Assembly: GCF_003700275.1 (NCBI RefSeq)
Contig: NZ_RBRE01000033.1
Span: 1-64,000, forward strand
Source of the DNA: Pseudomonas cichorii
Lineage (GTDB): Bacteria; Pseudomonadota; Gammaproteobacteria; Pseudomonadales; Pseudomonadaceae
Length of the DNA: 64,000 bases
Direction of reading: 5' to 3'
Shown here: positions 37,630 to 48,020 of the stretch, in pieces
Position numbering within the stretch: the first letter of the stretch is position 1
Layout: every line of letters begins with the position of its first letter
The notes under the pieces: model-generated
Seen by the model: the letters and a program-made list of their open reading frames with translations, nothing else
Told to the model about the DNA's origin: nothing
Database searches by the model: none
Translations under genes and position numbers: made by a program

Positions 37630-38529
37630 ATGCCAACACCCCAGGTTGAATCCGTTAAGTACGACGAGCTGAATTGCTGGCGTATCCGTCATGGTGACGC
37701 AGAACTGCTGGTTGCCCAGCAGGGTGCGCACATCCTCAGCTACCAGATCGCCGGGCAGGAACCGTTGATCTGGCTGAACGACAGTGCGCAATTCAAGCAA
37801 GGCAAGCCGATTCGTGCCGGTATTCCGGTTTGCTGGCCATGGTTTGGCAATCTGCAGCGCAACCCGCAAAGCGTACAGGCGATGCGCCAGAGCGACGAGC
37901 CCGCCAACGCCCACGGCGAAGTGCGTACCCTCGACTGGGAACTGCTGGGAATTGGTGAAGATGGCGATGCGCTGCTGGTGGAATTTGTCCTGCCCCAGGC
38001 CGAAGGCCACTTGCCCGGCTGGCCGCACAACGTTGCCCTGAAACTCAGCATCCGCCTGGACCATGCCCTGAATGTCAGTCTGGTCAGCTATAACTGCGGG
38101 AGCGAAGCGGTCAGCTTCAGTCAGGCGCTGCACACCTACTTCGCGGTCAGCGATGTACGCCAGATCAATATCGAAGGGCTCGATGGCCTGCGCTATATCG
38201 AAACCCTGGAAAACTGGGAACCACGCCAGCAGAGCGGCAACCTGACATTCAGCGGCGAAACCGACCGCATCTATCAGGACACCCCACCGCTGCTGAGCAT
38301 TGTCGATCCACAGTGGCAACGGCGGATTCATATCCAGACCAGCGGTTCGCAATCAGCAGTGCTGTGGAACCCGTGGATCGAAAAGACCAGCAAACTCCCG
38401 GACATGGCCGACGATGGCTGGCAGCGCATGGTCTGTGTCGAAACCGCCAACGTGCTGGACGATATCGTGACCCTGGCCCCGCAGGACATGCATGTTCTGG
38501 GGATCAGTATCTGGAGCGAAGCGCTTTAA
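37630..38529 (+). CDS. D-hexose-6-phosphate mutarotase
   Basis: A 299-residue aldose-1-epimerase-like beta-sandwich (YeaD type). The motif GIPVCWPWFGN (near 67-77) holds the substrate-binding arginine upstream and tryptophans. HGEVR (near 97) has the general acid His. The pair HTYFAVSD (about 170) and WNPWIEK (about 245) follows. It interconverts alpha and beta anomers of glucose-6-phosphate or related sugars. No sugar operon surrounds it, so it is probably a housekeeping enzyme. Confidence 0.88.
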   Translation: MPTPQVESVKYDELNCWRIRHGDAELLVAQQGAHILSYQIAGQEPLIWLNDSAQFKQGKPIRAGIPVCWPWFGNLQRNPQSVQAMRQSDEPANAHGEVRTLDWELLGIGEDGDALLVEFVLPQAEGHLPGWPHNVALKLSIRLDHALNVSLVSYNCGSEAVSFSQALHTYFAVSDVRQINIEGLDGLRYIETLENWEPRQQSGNLTFSGETDRIYQDTPPLLSIVDPQWQRRIHIQTSGSQSAVLWNPWIEKTSKLPDMADDGWQRMVCVETANVLDDIVTLAPQDMHVLGISIWSEAL

Positions 38530-38558
38530 GCAGCGCCGCCCCCAAAACGCGCCAACTC

Positions 38559-39095
38559 TCAAAGGTCCGAGTCGACAACCACTCGGACTTTTGAGGCCTC
38601 CATTGCATAGGCCGCATCGGCCAGATCGTTACTGATCTTCTCGACCTTCAGCGTACCCACTACCCACAAGGGTGTGTAGATATCATCCAGTTTCAGGCCT
38701 TTGGGGTAACGAACCAGCACCAGTTGATTGGGCGGCGGTGGCGGGACGTGAATACAGGCGCCCGGATAAGGCACAAGGAAGAATAAAGTGCTGTGGCCTT
38801 TGGCGTCGGTTTCCAGCGGAACCGGATAACCGCCAAGGCGGATGGTCTTGCCGTCCATTGCAGCGACCGTCTTGGCCGAATACATCACGGCAGGCAGGCC
38901 TTTGCTCTGCTTCAAGCCACCCTTGCTGTCGAAGGTGCCCATGGCTTCGGGAGAGTTGTGATCGATCTCGGGCATGGCTTCGAGCGCTTTCTGGTCCGAC
39001 TTGGGCATGAGTTCAAGCCAGTCGGTCTCGGGAATCTCGGCATGCACAAGCCCGGATACCAGTAACAGGGTCATCAACAGAAAACGACGCATCAT
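38559..39095 (-). CDS. DUF3299 domain-containing exported protein
   Basis: A 178-residue protein with a signal peptide (about 1-20, ending HA). The DUF3299 core has IRLGGYPVPLE near 85 and FLVPYPGACIHVPPPPPNQLV near 105-125, a conserved region with one cysteine and a run of prolines. The ATG at 39095 is chosen; a TTG four codons earlier is less likely. It is expected in the periplasm. Its role is unknown, although homologues sit near ABC permeases in some genomes. Confidence 0.82.
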   Translation of the reverse strand: MMRRFLLMTLLLVSGLVHAEIPETDWLELMPKSDQKALEAMPEIDHNSPEAMGTFDSKGGLKQSKGLPAVMYSAKTVAAMDGKTIRLGGYPVPLETDAKGHSTLFFLVPYPGACIHVPPPPPNQLVLVRYPKGLKLDDIYTPLWVVGTLKVEKISNDLADAAYAMEASKVRVVVDSDL

Positions 39096-39173
39096 CAAGC
39101 TCGGCAAATGTAGGAAGGACGCCGCGCATTCTAGCCCTCTGCGAACCGCTAAAGCAGAGGGCCAGATGAAAGA

Positions 39174-39422
39174 TCAGCTCTTCTTTTTAATCATGCCGTA
39201 GATGAACAGCAGGATAATCGCACCGACCAATGCTCCGAGGAAGCCAGCGCCCTCGCCCGCCTGATAGATACCCAGCGCCTGACCGCCATAGGTCGCGGCG
39301 AGAGAACCGCCGATACCCAGCAGAATGGTCATGATCCAGCCCATGCTGTCATCGCCCGGCTTGAGAAAACGTGCCAGCAGGCCAACGATCAAGCCGATGA
39401 AGATGGTTCCGATAATGCCCAT
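39174..39422 (-). CDS. GlsB/YeaQ/YmgE family stress response membrane protein
   Basis: An 82-residue protein with three hydrophobic helices (about 5-20, 28-50, 58-78) and the family pattern GLIVGLLARFLKPGDDSMGWIMTILLGIGGSLAATYGGQ. An AGAGGG ribosome site precedes the ATG at 39422. Such small inner-membrane proteins are raised in stress, but no defined biochemical role is known. It is monocistronic. Confidence 0.88.
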   Translation of the reverse strand: MGIIGTIFIGLIVGLLARFLKPGDDSMGWIMTILLGIGGSLAATYGGQALGIYQAGEGAGFLGALVGAIILLFIYGMIKKKS

Positions 39423-39596
39423 GTCATTTCCCTCTGTGTTTATTGGACGCGCCAAAGCCTGATTGCAGCGTTGGCTTACTGCTATCTGAGAACACAGGGG
39501 GAGGATTGGTTCCGGACACCTTGAAACTTCAGGGAGCGAGCCGGAAATCGGCAGAATGGCGTCTTCGCGGCATCAACCGCAAAGACGCTGTTTCAT

Positions 39597-40679
39597 TCAG
39601 CGTTTGATCAGCGCTTCGACCAGCTTGACTTGGCGGTCCAGCGTTGCACGATCGGCGCTGCGCACGTTGGCGTGACCGACCTTGCGCCCGACCTTGAAGG
39701 CCTTGCCGTAGTGATGCAGATGGCAGTCATCGATGGCGATGACCTTTTCCACAGCCGGTACTTCACCGATGAAGTTGAGCATCGCGCTCTCACCGACCTT
39801 GGCCGTGGAACCCAATGGCAAGCCCGCAACCGCCCGCAGGTGGTTCTCGAACTGGCTGCATTCGGCGCCTTCGGTGGTCCAGTGGCCGGAGTTGTGCACT
39901 CGCGGAGCGATTTCATTGGCTTTCAGGCCGCCATCGACTTCAAAGAACTCGAAGGCCAGTACGCCGACATAATCGAGCTGCTTGAGGACCCGACCGACGT
40001 AATCTTCGGCCAGTGCCTGCAACGGGTGATCGGTGCTGGCGATGGAAATGCGCAGGATGCCGTTTTCGTGGGTGTTGTGCACCAGCGGATAGAAACGGGT
40101 TTCACCATCGCGGGCACGCACGGCGATCAACGAAACCTCGCCGGTGAACGGCACGAAGCCTTCCAGCAGGCAAGGCACGCCGCCCAGCTCGGCAAAGGTA
40201 CCGACGACGTCGGCAGCACTGCGCAGGACTTTCTGGCCCTTGCCGTCGTAACCCAGGGTGCGGGTTTTCAGCACGGCAGGCAGGCCGATGCTGGCGACAG
40301 CAGCGTCCAGGTCAGCTTGCGACTGGATATCCGCGAACGCGGGCGTCGGAATGTCCAGGTCCTTGAACATGCTTTTCTCGAACCAGCGATCACGAGCGAT
40401 GCGCAATGCCTCGGCGCTCGGATAGACCGGGACGAACTGCGACAGGAACGCCACGGTTTCGGCCGGTACGCTTTCAAACTCGAACGTCACCAGATCGACT
40501 TCATCGGCCAGCTGACGCAGGTGATCCAGATCGCCGTAATCGGCTCGCAAGTGCTCGCCCAGCGCGGCAGCACAGGCATCCGGTGCAGGGTCGAGAAAGG
40601 CAAAGTTCATACCCAGCGGCGTACCTGCCAGAGCCAACATGCGGCCCAGCTGGCCGCCACCGATTACACCGATCTTCAT
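39597..40679 (-). CDS. purK: 5-(carboxyamino)imidazole ribonucleotide synthase
   Basis: A 360-residue ATP-grasp enzyme. It has an N-terminal GGGQLGRMLA nucleotide-fold motif (residues 7-16), a TRTLGYDGKGQ loop (about 134-144) and the metal-binding EIAPRVHNSGHWT stretch (about 255-268). It makes N5-carboxy-AIR from AIR, bicarbonate and ATP in purine synthesis. It forms an operon with purE, 8 bases apart. Confidence 0.96.
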   Translation of the reverse strand: MKIGVIGGGQLGRMLALAGTPLGMNFAFLDPAPDACAAALGEHLRADYGDLDHLRQLADEVDLVTFEFESVPAETVAFLSQFVPVYPSAEALRIARDRWFEKSMFKDLDIPTPAFADIQSQADLDAAVASIGLPAVLKTRTLGYDGKGQKVLRSAADVVGTFAELGGVPCLLEGFVPFTGEVSLIAVRARDGETRFYPLVHNTHENGILRISIASTDHPLQALAEDYVGRVLKQLDYVGVLAFEFFEVDGGLKANEIAPRVHNSGHWTTEGAECSQFENHLRAVAGLPLGSTAKVGESAMLNFIGEVPAVEKVIAIDDCHLHHYGKAFKVGRKVGHANVRSADRATLDRQVKLVEALIKR

Positions 40680-40688
40680 GGAAAAACC

Positions 40689-41180
40689 TCAGGCGTGGCG
40701 CGGGTCTGGATTGTCCAGCACGCTGTCTGTCTGCTCAGTGCGAAATTTCTTCAGCACTGCATGGAATTGAGGGTGTTTGGCGCCCAGGATACTGGCGGAC
40801 AACAGCGCGGCGTTGATCGCGCCCGCCTTGCCGATGGCCAGCGTGGCAACCGGAATACCCGCTGGCATCTGCACGATGGACAGCAGGGAGTCGACGCCCG
40901 ACAGCATCGAGGACTGCACCGGGACGCCCAGTACCGGCAGGTGCGTCTTGGCCGCGCACATGCCTGGCAGGTGAGCCGCACCGCCGGCACCGGCGATGAT
41001 GACTTCGATACCCCGGCCTTCAGCCTCTTCAGCGTACTGGAAAAGCAGATCCGGCGTCCGGTGGGCAGACACCACCTTGACTTCATAAGGAATGCCGAGC
41101 TTTTCCAGCATATCGGCGGTGTGGCTAAGGGTGGACCAATCGGACTTGGAGCCCATGATCACGCCAACCAGTGCGCTCAT
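40689..41180 (-). CDS. purE: 5-(carboxyamino)imidazole ribonucleotide mutase
   Basis: A 163-residue class I PurE. It has the signature GSKSDWSTL (about 10-18), the catalytic SAHRTPD (about 43-49) and [11 protein letters not shown] (about 71-81). It turns N5-carboxy-AIR into carboxy-AIR. The ATG at 41180 is the family start. It is first in the purE-purK operon. Only 35 bases separate it from a terminator-like hairpin in its leader, a sign of possible attenuation. Confidence 0.96.
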   Translation of the reverse strand: MSALVGVIMGSKSDWSTLSHTADMLEKLGIPYEVKVVSAHRTPDLLFQYAEEAEGRGIEVIIAGAGGAAHLPGMCAAKTHLPVLGVPVQSSMLSGVDSLLSIVQMPAGIPVATLAIGKAGAINAALLSASILGAKHPQFHAVLKKFRTEQTDSVLDNPDPRHA

Positions 41181-41215
41181 CGTCGTGCCTCTCATCGGGC
41201 GCCCGCAGGCGCGTC

Positions 41216-41301
41216 AAAAAACAACAAGCCACGCGGGAGGGCCGGCGTGGCTTGTTGTAGGAATAATGGCCGATTCAACCGGCCAAAGGCCGCGCAGTAT
41301 A
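41216..41301 (-). promoter_or_regulatory. purE leader with terminator-like hairpin (possible attenuator)
   Basis: On the minus strand a TATACT -10 (41296-41301) would start transcription near 41289. The leader holds a GGCCG/CGGCC hairpin (41268-41284). It then holds a perfect 14-bp stem (41221-41234 with 41245-41258) that ends in a T-run (41216-41220), 36 bases before the purE ATG. No minus-strand gene precedes it closely, so a terminator here only makes sense as attenuation or as a block to distant read-through. The -35 is weak. Confidence 0.5.
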
Positions 41302-41576
41302 CCTCAAAGCGCAAGGATGACAGCCCCCCTGACGACCATCTGTATGCAGAGCCTGTCGGGAGCGCGCAAAACGTCCCGTCTAGCGACAGATCTGCCGGAG
41401 AAAATCCTACGGGCCATATCTCCAGACCCGACTTCGCCTGAAGTAATAACCAACTAACAACCCATCAGGTTTTTCTATTAGATCATTGAGCCTCATAAAG
41501 ACAGCTCAATAACCGTAACCCTGAACCAGCGACCACAGGATGTGCAGTCGCAGTAACAACCCATGGACTGATGTAT
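41302..41576. other. rest of the purE to metzincin-like gene intergenic region
   Basis: Together with the purE leader, about 395 bases without a gene. A perfect 7-bp inverted repeat ATTGAGC/GCTCAAT (41485-41491 and 41504-41510) lies about 70 bases before the next gene, in an A/T-rich part where its promoter should be. Nothing else is evident. Confidence 0.35.
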
Positions 41577-42218
41577 ATGAAAAACGATTTGAAAACCCTT
41601 TGCGCTACTTTCCTGGTATCACTGCTGTGCGTTTTACTCCCGCTTTCCAACAGCGAGGCCAAGGAAAAACGCCCGCTGTTCTTTTATATCTTCATGCACG
41701 AAGACATTCCCGCCGCCGAGCGAACCAACATCCGCGCCGACTACTTTTCATGGATGATAAAAGACCTTGAAAGCTTTACCGGTCGCCGGGTCTATCTCGA
41801 AATCATCGAGAACCACCCGACCCTGAAAGGCTTCAGCTACAAGACCCTTGATCTGAACAAGGGCCATGAGGAATGGACAAGGTTTGTCGACCGTTACATG
41901 GAGGAAAAGAACCTGCCGAGAAACCAGACAAGCAAATACCTGCTGTTGACACGGCACAAGATCAACGCAGACACCTATGGCTATACCAGCATCGGGTATT
42001 ACACAGCGGTAGCCTCCATACAGACTTATACGGCCGCCGCTCACGAAATAGGCCATATGCTGGGTGGCGATCATGAACACTCAGAGATTCTGTTCAGAAA
42101 TGGCTGGTGGTGTGAAACCAATATAACGCCCAGTCGGGAACCCATCCGGGCCAACTGTTATATCTATAGTGACAAGAACAAACAGGTCATTACCCGTCAC
42201 CTGGACAACTACCCTTGA
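41577..42218 (+). CDS. secreted HExxHxxGxxH (metzincin-like) protein
   Basis: A 213-residue protein with a signal peptide (about 1-27). The middle has HEIGHMLGGDH, the full three-histidine zinc motif of metzincin proteases. It starts about two thirds along the chain. Two cysteines follow (WWCET and ANCY) and may form a disulfide. No obvious Met-turn is seen after the motif, which is unusual and may mean a diverged or inactive enzyme. I do not recognise the subfamily. The start at 41577 has GGA 9 bases before; 41571 is also possible. Flanked by purE and a LysR-aspA core block, it looks like an accessory insertion. Function is inferred from the motif. Confidence 0.7.
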   Translation: MKNDLKTLCATFLVSLLCVLLPLSNSEAKEKRPLFFYIFMHEDIPAAERTNIRADYFSWMIKDLESFTGRRVYLEIIENHPTLKGFSYKTLDLNKGHEEWTRFVDRYMEEKNLPRNQTSKYLLLTRHKINADTYGYTSIGYYTAVASIQTYTAAAHEIGHMLGGDHEHSEILFRNGWWCETNITPSREPIRANCYIYSDKNKQVITRHLDNYP

Positions 42219-42239
42219 ACCGGACTTCGGCGCGACTGA

Positions 42240-43142
42240 TTACTGGGCCGCGCCGCCTTCAAGTTTGCGCCACAACAACCGCACATTGGCCTTGCGCACC
42301 AATGCGCAGCGATACAGACGAATTTCCAGCGGGACATGCCAGTGCGGGCCGCCGCACACCACCAGTTCGCCACGCTCCAGTTCGGCGCGCACGCTCAGAT
42401 GCGGTACCCAGGCAATGCCCAGGCCTTCGAGTGCCATGCCTTTCAGGCTGTCGGCCATGGCCGTTTCATAAACAGTGGTGAAACGCAGGTTGCGCTGACG
42501 CAGCAACAGGTTCACCGAACGCCCCAGAAAAGCACCGGCACTGTAGGCCAGCAACGGCACGCTGTTTTCGCCTTCCATATCGAACAATGGCTGACCATTG
42601 GCATCTGCGGCGCAGACCGGCAGCATTTCGGTTTGCCCCAGATGCAGCGATGGGAAGATTTCCGCATCCATCTGCAAGGCCGCATCCGGATCATAGAACG
42701 CCAGCATCAGGTCGCAACCACCTTCACGCAGGGCATGCACCGCATCGCCGACGTTGGTCGCCACCAGCCGGGTCGCAATGTTCAAGCCTTCATTGCGTAA
42801 CTGGGCGATCCAGCGCGGAAAGAAACCGAGCGCCAGGGAGTGCGCTGCCGCGACCTGTATGACTTCACCCTGCCCGCCTTCAAGATGATGCAGATGGCGC
42901 ACCACTTCGCCCAGTTGCTCGACGACCGTACGCGCGGTCACCAGAAACAGTTGGCCGGCAGCCGTCAGCTCGACCGGCGTGCGCGAACGGTTGACCAGCG
43001 TCAGGCCAAGGGCCGATTCCAGACTGCGGATACGCCGACTGAATGCCGGCTGGGTGACGAAGCGGCGCTCGGCCGCCTGGGAAAAGCTGCGGGTGGCGGC
43101 CAGGGCACTGAAGTCTTCCAGCCATTTGCTTTCCAGATTCAT
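42240..43142 (-). CDS. LysR-type transcriptional regulator divergent from aspA
   Basis: A 300-residue LysR protein. The helix-turn-helix (about 4-62) includes RSFSQAAERRFVTQPAFSRRI, and the substrate-binding domain follows. The start at 43142 has a strong GGGAGGGA site. It is divergent from aspA and may control aspartate or amino-acid use. The effector is unknown. The 394-base intergenic region holds a REP element and the aspA promoter. Confidence 0.85.
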   Translation of the reverse strand: MNLESKWLEDFSALAATRSFSQAAERRFVTQPAFSRRIRSLESALGLTLVNRSRTPVELTAAGQLFLVTARTVVEQLGEVVRHLHHLEGGQGEVIQVAAAHSLALGFFPRWIAQLRNEGLNIATRLVATNVGDAVHALREGGCDLMLAFYDPDAALQMDAEIFPSLHLGQTEMLPVCAADANGQPLFDMEGENSVPLLAYSAGAFLGRSVNLLLRQRNLRFTTVYETAMADSLKGMALEGLGIAWVPHLSVRAELERGELVVCGGPHWHVPLEIRLYRCALVRKANVRLLWRKLEGGAAQ

Positions 43143-43536
43143 CAAGTCCCTCCCGGACCTCTACAGACTATGTAAATCCGTCTTGCCCCGTCGCGGGCAA
43201 GCCTCTCCCACAGTGAAGACTGCAACATTGGCGGCCACAAATCCCGTTCGGGCAGAACCGCATGCCCCCCTTAAACAGGACAGGATCATTCGATTGCAGC
43301 CCGTGCGAGCCGATTCATTCGTGGCGCAATTTGCCAGATAACGTCGCCTCTGCGACAAAAACAAATACAAGTGCGACATTTTGTCTCGTTTACGCACAAA
43401 GAGAAACCCACGTCACATTCACATTATGCCGTTATTGCATAGGGCAGCGTTTAACAGCATTGGTCAATTTCAAGCTCAAACCCCAACATTCGCGGCGTTC
43501 CGGCATTTTTGTGCCTTATTTGAGACGATCTCTATC
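43143..43536. other. intergenic region between LysR gene and aspA
   Basis: 394 bases without a gene. It carries a REP-like element near 43192-43213. Two TGCGACA motifs follow (43348-43354 and 43372-43378), the second followed by TTTTGTC, and might be regulator sites. The aspA promoter should be in the A/T-rich part from 43355 to 43450. The frame is open upstream of aspA, but codon use there is unlike a gene. Confidence 0.35.
43192..43213. repeat. REP element
   Basis: CGCGGGCAAGCCTCTCCCACAG matches the common Pseudomonas REP pattern CGCGGGCAAGCC-GCTCCCACA, with one base changed. It is a single copy, next to the LysR gene start. Confidence 0.6.
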
Positions 43537-44961
<1,425 letters not shown>

Positions 44962-45023
44962 CCGAAAATGCTTTACGCAACACGCTCACCAGGTTGAGGG
45001 CTTAGACACCCCTCACCTTTTGG

Positions 45024-45057
45024 GGGTCTGGGAGTGATTCTCCAGACCCTTTTTTTT
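45024..45057 (+). terminator. aspA terminator
   Basis: GGGTCTGG (45024-45031) pairs with CCAGACCC (45042-45049), with GAG/CTC inside, and runs into a T8 tract. It lies 63 bases after aspA. Confidence 0.85.
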
Positions 45058-45241
45058 GCCTGTTTGACCCCAGCCGACAAAAGGACATTCGGCACCTGAA
45101 TACCCAGCTTTTGCAGAGCCTGGCAAAAGCAGTCGTTTCGCACCGCACATGAAAATTCAGTTACACAAGAAAGCGGCTACAGACGTAAAAACTTTGCACC
45201 GGTATAGTGCGCCCCCTCAAAAGTAGCGAGGAATAACAAAA

Positions 45242-46693
45242 ATGTTGGAAATGATTAACGACTTCCTCTCGGGTAAGGTCCTCATCGTCCTTATCGTTGG
45301 CCTTGGTAGTTACTTCACGATCCGCTCCCGTTTCGTTCAGTTTCGGCACTTCTTCCACATGTTCGCGGTTTTTCGCGACAGCTTGCGCAGCAGTGCAGGT
45401 CAACTGAGTTCGTTTCAGGCCTTGATGCTCAGCCTTGCAGGCCGCGTCGGAGCAGGCAACATCGCAGGTGTCGGCCTTGCCGTGACACTGGGCGGTCCAG
45501 GTGCCGTGTTCTGGATGTGGGTAACTGCACTGGTCGGTATGTCCAGCAGCTTCATCGAGTGTTCCCTCGCTCAGCTCTACAAACGCAAGGACTCCGAAGG
45601 CCAGTTCCGCGGCGGTCCATCGTTCTACATCCAGCATGGCCTCGGCAAACGCTGGTTGGGCATGGTCATGGCGGTATTGCTGATCATGACCTTCGGCCTG
45701 TCCTTCAACGGCCTGCAATCCCATGCCGTGACCGACTCGCTCAACAGCGCCTTCGGCGTAGACCAGATGACCACCGGCATCTGCCTGGTCGTACTGCTGG
45801 GCCTGGCGTTCATCGGCGGCATCAAGCGTATCGCAGCCATTTCCGACCTGCTGGTACCGGTCAAGACCCTGGCCTACATCGCGGTCACCATCTACGTCAT
45901 CGCCATTCAGATCGAACATGTTCCTGGCATGCTGGTCACCATCGTCAAGAGTGCATTCGGCCTTGATCCCGTGTTTGGCGGTCTGATCGGCAGCGCAATC
46001 GTGATGGGTGTGAAACGCGGCGTATTCGCCAACGAAGCCGGTCTGGGCAGCGCCCCGAACGTGGCTGCCGTTGCACAGGTCGATCACCCGGTTGCACAAG
46101 GCGTGGTCCAGGCATTCAGCGTATTCCTCGACACGTTCCTGATCTGCACCTGTACTGCCTTGCTGATCCTGCTGTCCGGTATCTATGACGTCGGCTACAG
46201 CGGCAACGGTATCGTGCTGGCCCAGAACTCCCTCGCAGCCGTTGTCGGCGACTGGGGCCGGGTCTTCATCAGCGTTGCCCTGGCACTGTTCGTGTTCACC
46301 TCGATCCTCTACAACTACTACCTGGGCGAAAACAGCCTGCGCTTCCTGGTAGGCGAGAAGATCCAGGCCATCGTCGGCTTCCGTATCGTGGTTCTGGCCC
46401 TGATCTTCTGGGGTGCCGTGGTTGACCTCAAGACCGTGTTCGCCTTCGCCGACATTGCCATGACCCTGCTGGCCTTCGTCAACCTGATCGCCCTGGCCAT
46501 GCTGTTCAAGGTCGCCATGCGCATCCTGCGTGACTACGATGCACAGCGTAAGGCCGGCATCAAGACTCCGGTCTTCGATTCCAGCAAGTTCCCGGATCTG
46601 GATCTGGACCGCAATGCCTGGCCTGCCAACCCGACTCAACAGTCTGAGGTCAATGCAGACGCAGCCGGCAAGCCCGCTTCACAAGCCAACTAA
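45242..46693 (+). CDS. alanine/glycine:cation symporter (AGCS family)
   Basis: A 483-residue membrane protein with about ten helices. It shows the AGCS family motifs GRVGAGNIAGVGLAVTLGGPG (about 65-85) and RGVFANEAGLGSAPN (about 260-274). It imports alanine or glycine together with Na+ or H+. The last 40 residues are polar and probably cytoplasmic. It is followed by the asparaginase gene 26 bases later, so the two may be cotranscribed. Confidence 0.9.
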   Translation: MLEMINDFLSGKVLIVLIVGLGSYFTIRSRFVQFRHFFHMFAVFRDSLRSSAGQLSSFQALMLSLAGRVGAGNIAGVGLAVTLGGPGAVFWMWVTALVGMSSSFIECSLAQLYKRKDSEGQFRGGPSFYIQHGLGKRWLGMVMAVLLIMTFGLSFNGLQSHAVTDSLNSAFGVDQMTTGICLVVLLGLAFIGGIKRIAAISDLLVPVKTLAYIAVTIYVIAIQIEHVPGMLVTIVKSAFGLDPVFGGLIGSAIVMGVKRGVFANEAGLGSAPNVAAVAQVDHPVAQGVVQAFSVFLDTFLICTCTALLILLSGIYDVGYSGNGIVLAQNSLAAVVGDWGRVFISVALALFVFTSILYNYYLGENSLRFLVGEKIQAIVGFRIVVLALIFWGAVVDLKTVFAFADIAMTLLAFVNLIALAMLFKVAMRILRDYDAQRKAGIKTPVFDSSKFPDLDLDRNAWPANPTQQSEVNADAAGKPASQAN

Positions 46694-46719
46694 CCATCGC
46701 AACGCCGCAGGAGAGAACC

Positions 46720-47724
46720 ATGACTCATGATGCCCATCAACCCGCTCAGCGAGTCATGGTTCTCTACACCGGCGGCACCATCGGCATGCAAGCCAGCGCC
46801 AATGGCCTGGCTCCAGCCTCCGGTTTCGAGGCAAGAATGGCCGGGCAACTGGCCGACCTGCCTGAACTGGTGGTGCCGCAATGGCGGTTTCGCGAGATGT
46901 CACCCCTGATCGACAGCGCCAACATGACGCCCGATTACTGGTTGCGTCTGCGTGAAGCGGTGATCGAAGCCGTTGATGTGGATGGCTGCGACTCGGTGCT
47001 GGTCTTGCACGGCACCGACACCCTCGCCTACAGCGCGGCCGCAATGAGCTTCCAGTTGCTGGGGCTCGATGCACCGGTGGTCTTCACCGGCTCCATGTTG
47101 CCAGCCGGCGTACCCGACAGCGATGCCTGGGAAAACGTCAACGGCGCCTTGCTCGCACTGGGCTCGGGGCTGGCATCGGGGGTTCATCTGTATTTCCACG
47201 GCGAACTGCTGGCGCCGACCCGCTGCGCGAAAATCCGCAGCTTCGGTCGTCATCCGTTCGCCCCGCTGCAACGTTCGCGGGGTGGTCAGGCTGCGTCGTC
47301 ATTGCCCGAGGCGCTGGATTATCGCCAGCCCAGGGCCCTGGCAAATGTCGCGGCCTTGCCCCTGTTCCCCGGTATCGGTGCAGCACAGGTCGACGGCCTG
47401 ATCGCCAGCGGCATCAAAGGTCTGGTGCTGGAATGCTACGGCAGCGGCACCGGCCCGAGCGATAACCCGGCGTTTCTGGCCAGTCTGGAGCGTGCACAAC
47501 AACAGGGCACTTGCGTGGTCGCGATCACGCAATGCCATGAAGGTGGTGTCGAGCTGGATGTCTACGAAGCAGGCAGTCGCCTGCGTAGCGTGGGCGTATT
47601 GTCCGGCGGCGGCATGACCCGTGAAGCAGCGTTCGGCAAGTTGCACGCGCTGCTCGGTGCCGGTCTGGAAACTGCAGAAGTCCGGCGTCTGGTTGAGCTG
47701 GATCTGTGTGGCGAGCTGCGTTAA
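46720..47724 (+). CDS. asparaginase
   Basis: A 334-residue L-asparaginase of the bacterial N/C two-domain type. Both active-site threonine motifs are present: YTGGTIGM (about 16-23) and LVLHGTDTLAYSA (about 93-105). There is no signal peptide, so it is cytoplasmic (type I-like). It makes aspartate and ammonia from asparagine. Encoded near aspA, it would feed aspartate to fumarate. GGAGAG precedes the ATG. Confidence 0.9.
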   Translation: MTHDAHQPAQRVMVLYTGGTIGMQASANGLAPASGFEARMAGQLADLPELVVPQWRFREMSPLIDSANMTPDYWLRLREAVIEAVDVDGCDSVLVLHGTDTLAYSAAAMSFQLLGLDAPVVFTGSMLPAGVPDSDAWENVNGALLALGSGLASGVHLYFHGELLAPTRCAKIRSFGRHPFAPLQRSRGGQAASSLPEALDYRQPRALANVAALPLFPGIGAAQVDGLIASGIKGLVLECYGSGTGPSDNPAFLASLERAQQQGTCVVAITQCHEGGVELDVYEAGSRLRSVGVLSGGGMTREAAFGKLHALLGAGLETAEVRRLVELDLCGELR

Positions 47725-47746
47725 GCCGTTCCCCGCACATGAAGAA

Positions 47747-47772
47747 TCAGGATCGACCCCGGTCGGTCCTGA
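47747..47772. terminator. hairpin after the asparaginase gene
   Basis: TCAGGATCGACC (47747-47758) pairs with GGTCGGTCCTGA (47761-47772) with one wobble pair and a 2-base gap. It lies 22 bases after the asparaginase stop and 14 bases before the amylase remnant, so it may serve both converging genes. There is no T-run. Confidence 0.55.
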
Positions 47773-47786
47773 CGCTTCGACAACCC

Positions 47787-48020
47787 CTAGAAGCTTGCAG
47801 TACTACTCGCTTTCTCCTGCGCAACAACCCCCGTATTCGCCCCCTCCTGCCATTTGATGACCTTGCTCGGCTCACTCTCGCTGCGCACGATGCATTTCCA
47901 TTCATAACGGGTATTTTCGGCAAGCCGGATCTGGCCCTGCCAGTCGGGATACTGACTCAGATCGCTCAGGCGCACCGCTCGCGCCGGGTTCCACTCGCCC
48001 AGCTCAAAGCCTGATCCCAC
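47787..48020 (-). pseudogene. CBM20 starch-binding domain, split from the amylase by a frameshift
   Basis: A 77-codon open stretch (GSGFELGEWNP..., EWKCIVRSES..., WQEGANTGVV) that matches the C-terminal CBM20 starch-binding domain of maltotetraose-forming amylases. It is out of frame with the upstream catalytic part. Restoring one G on the coding strand within the GTGTGGG at 48016-48022 (making GTGGTGGG) joins the two as DAVYVVGSGFELGEW. It has no start or ribosome site of its own. Confidence 0.85.

Noticed and set aside
39630..41441. 603-codon open frame opposite purK and purE
   Set aside because: Covers two certain enzymes on the other strand and shows no domain.
45161..46639. 492-codon open frame opposite the AGCS symporter
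   Set aside because: Antisense shadow of a certain membrane protein gene.
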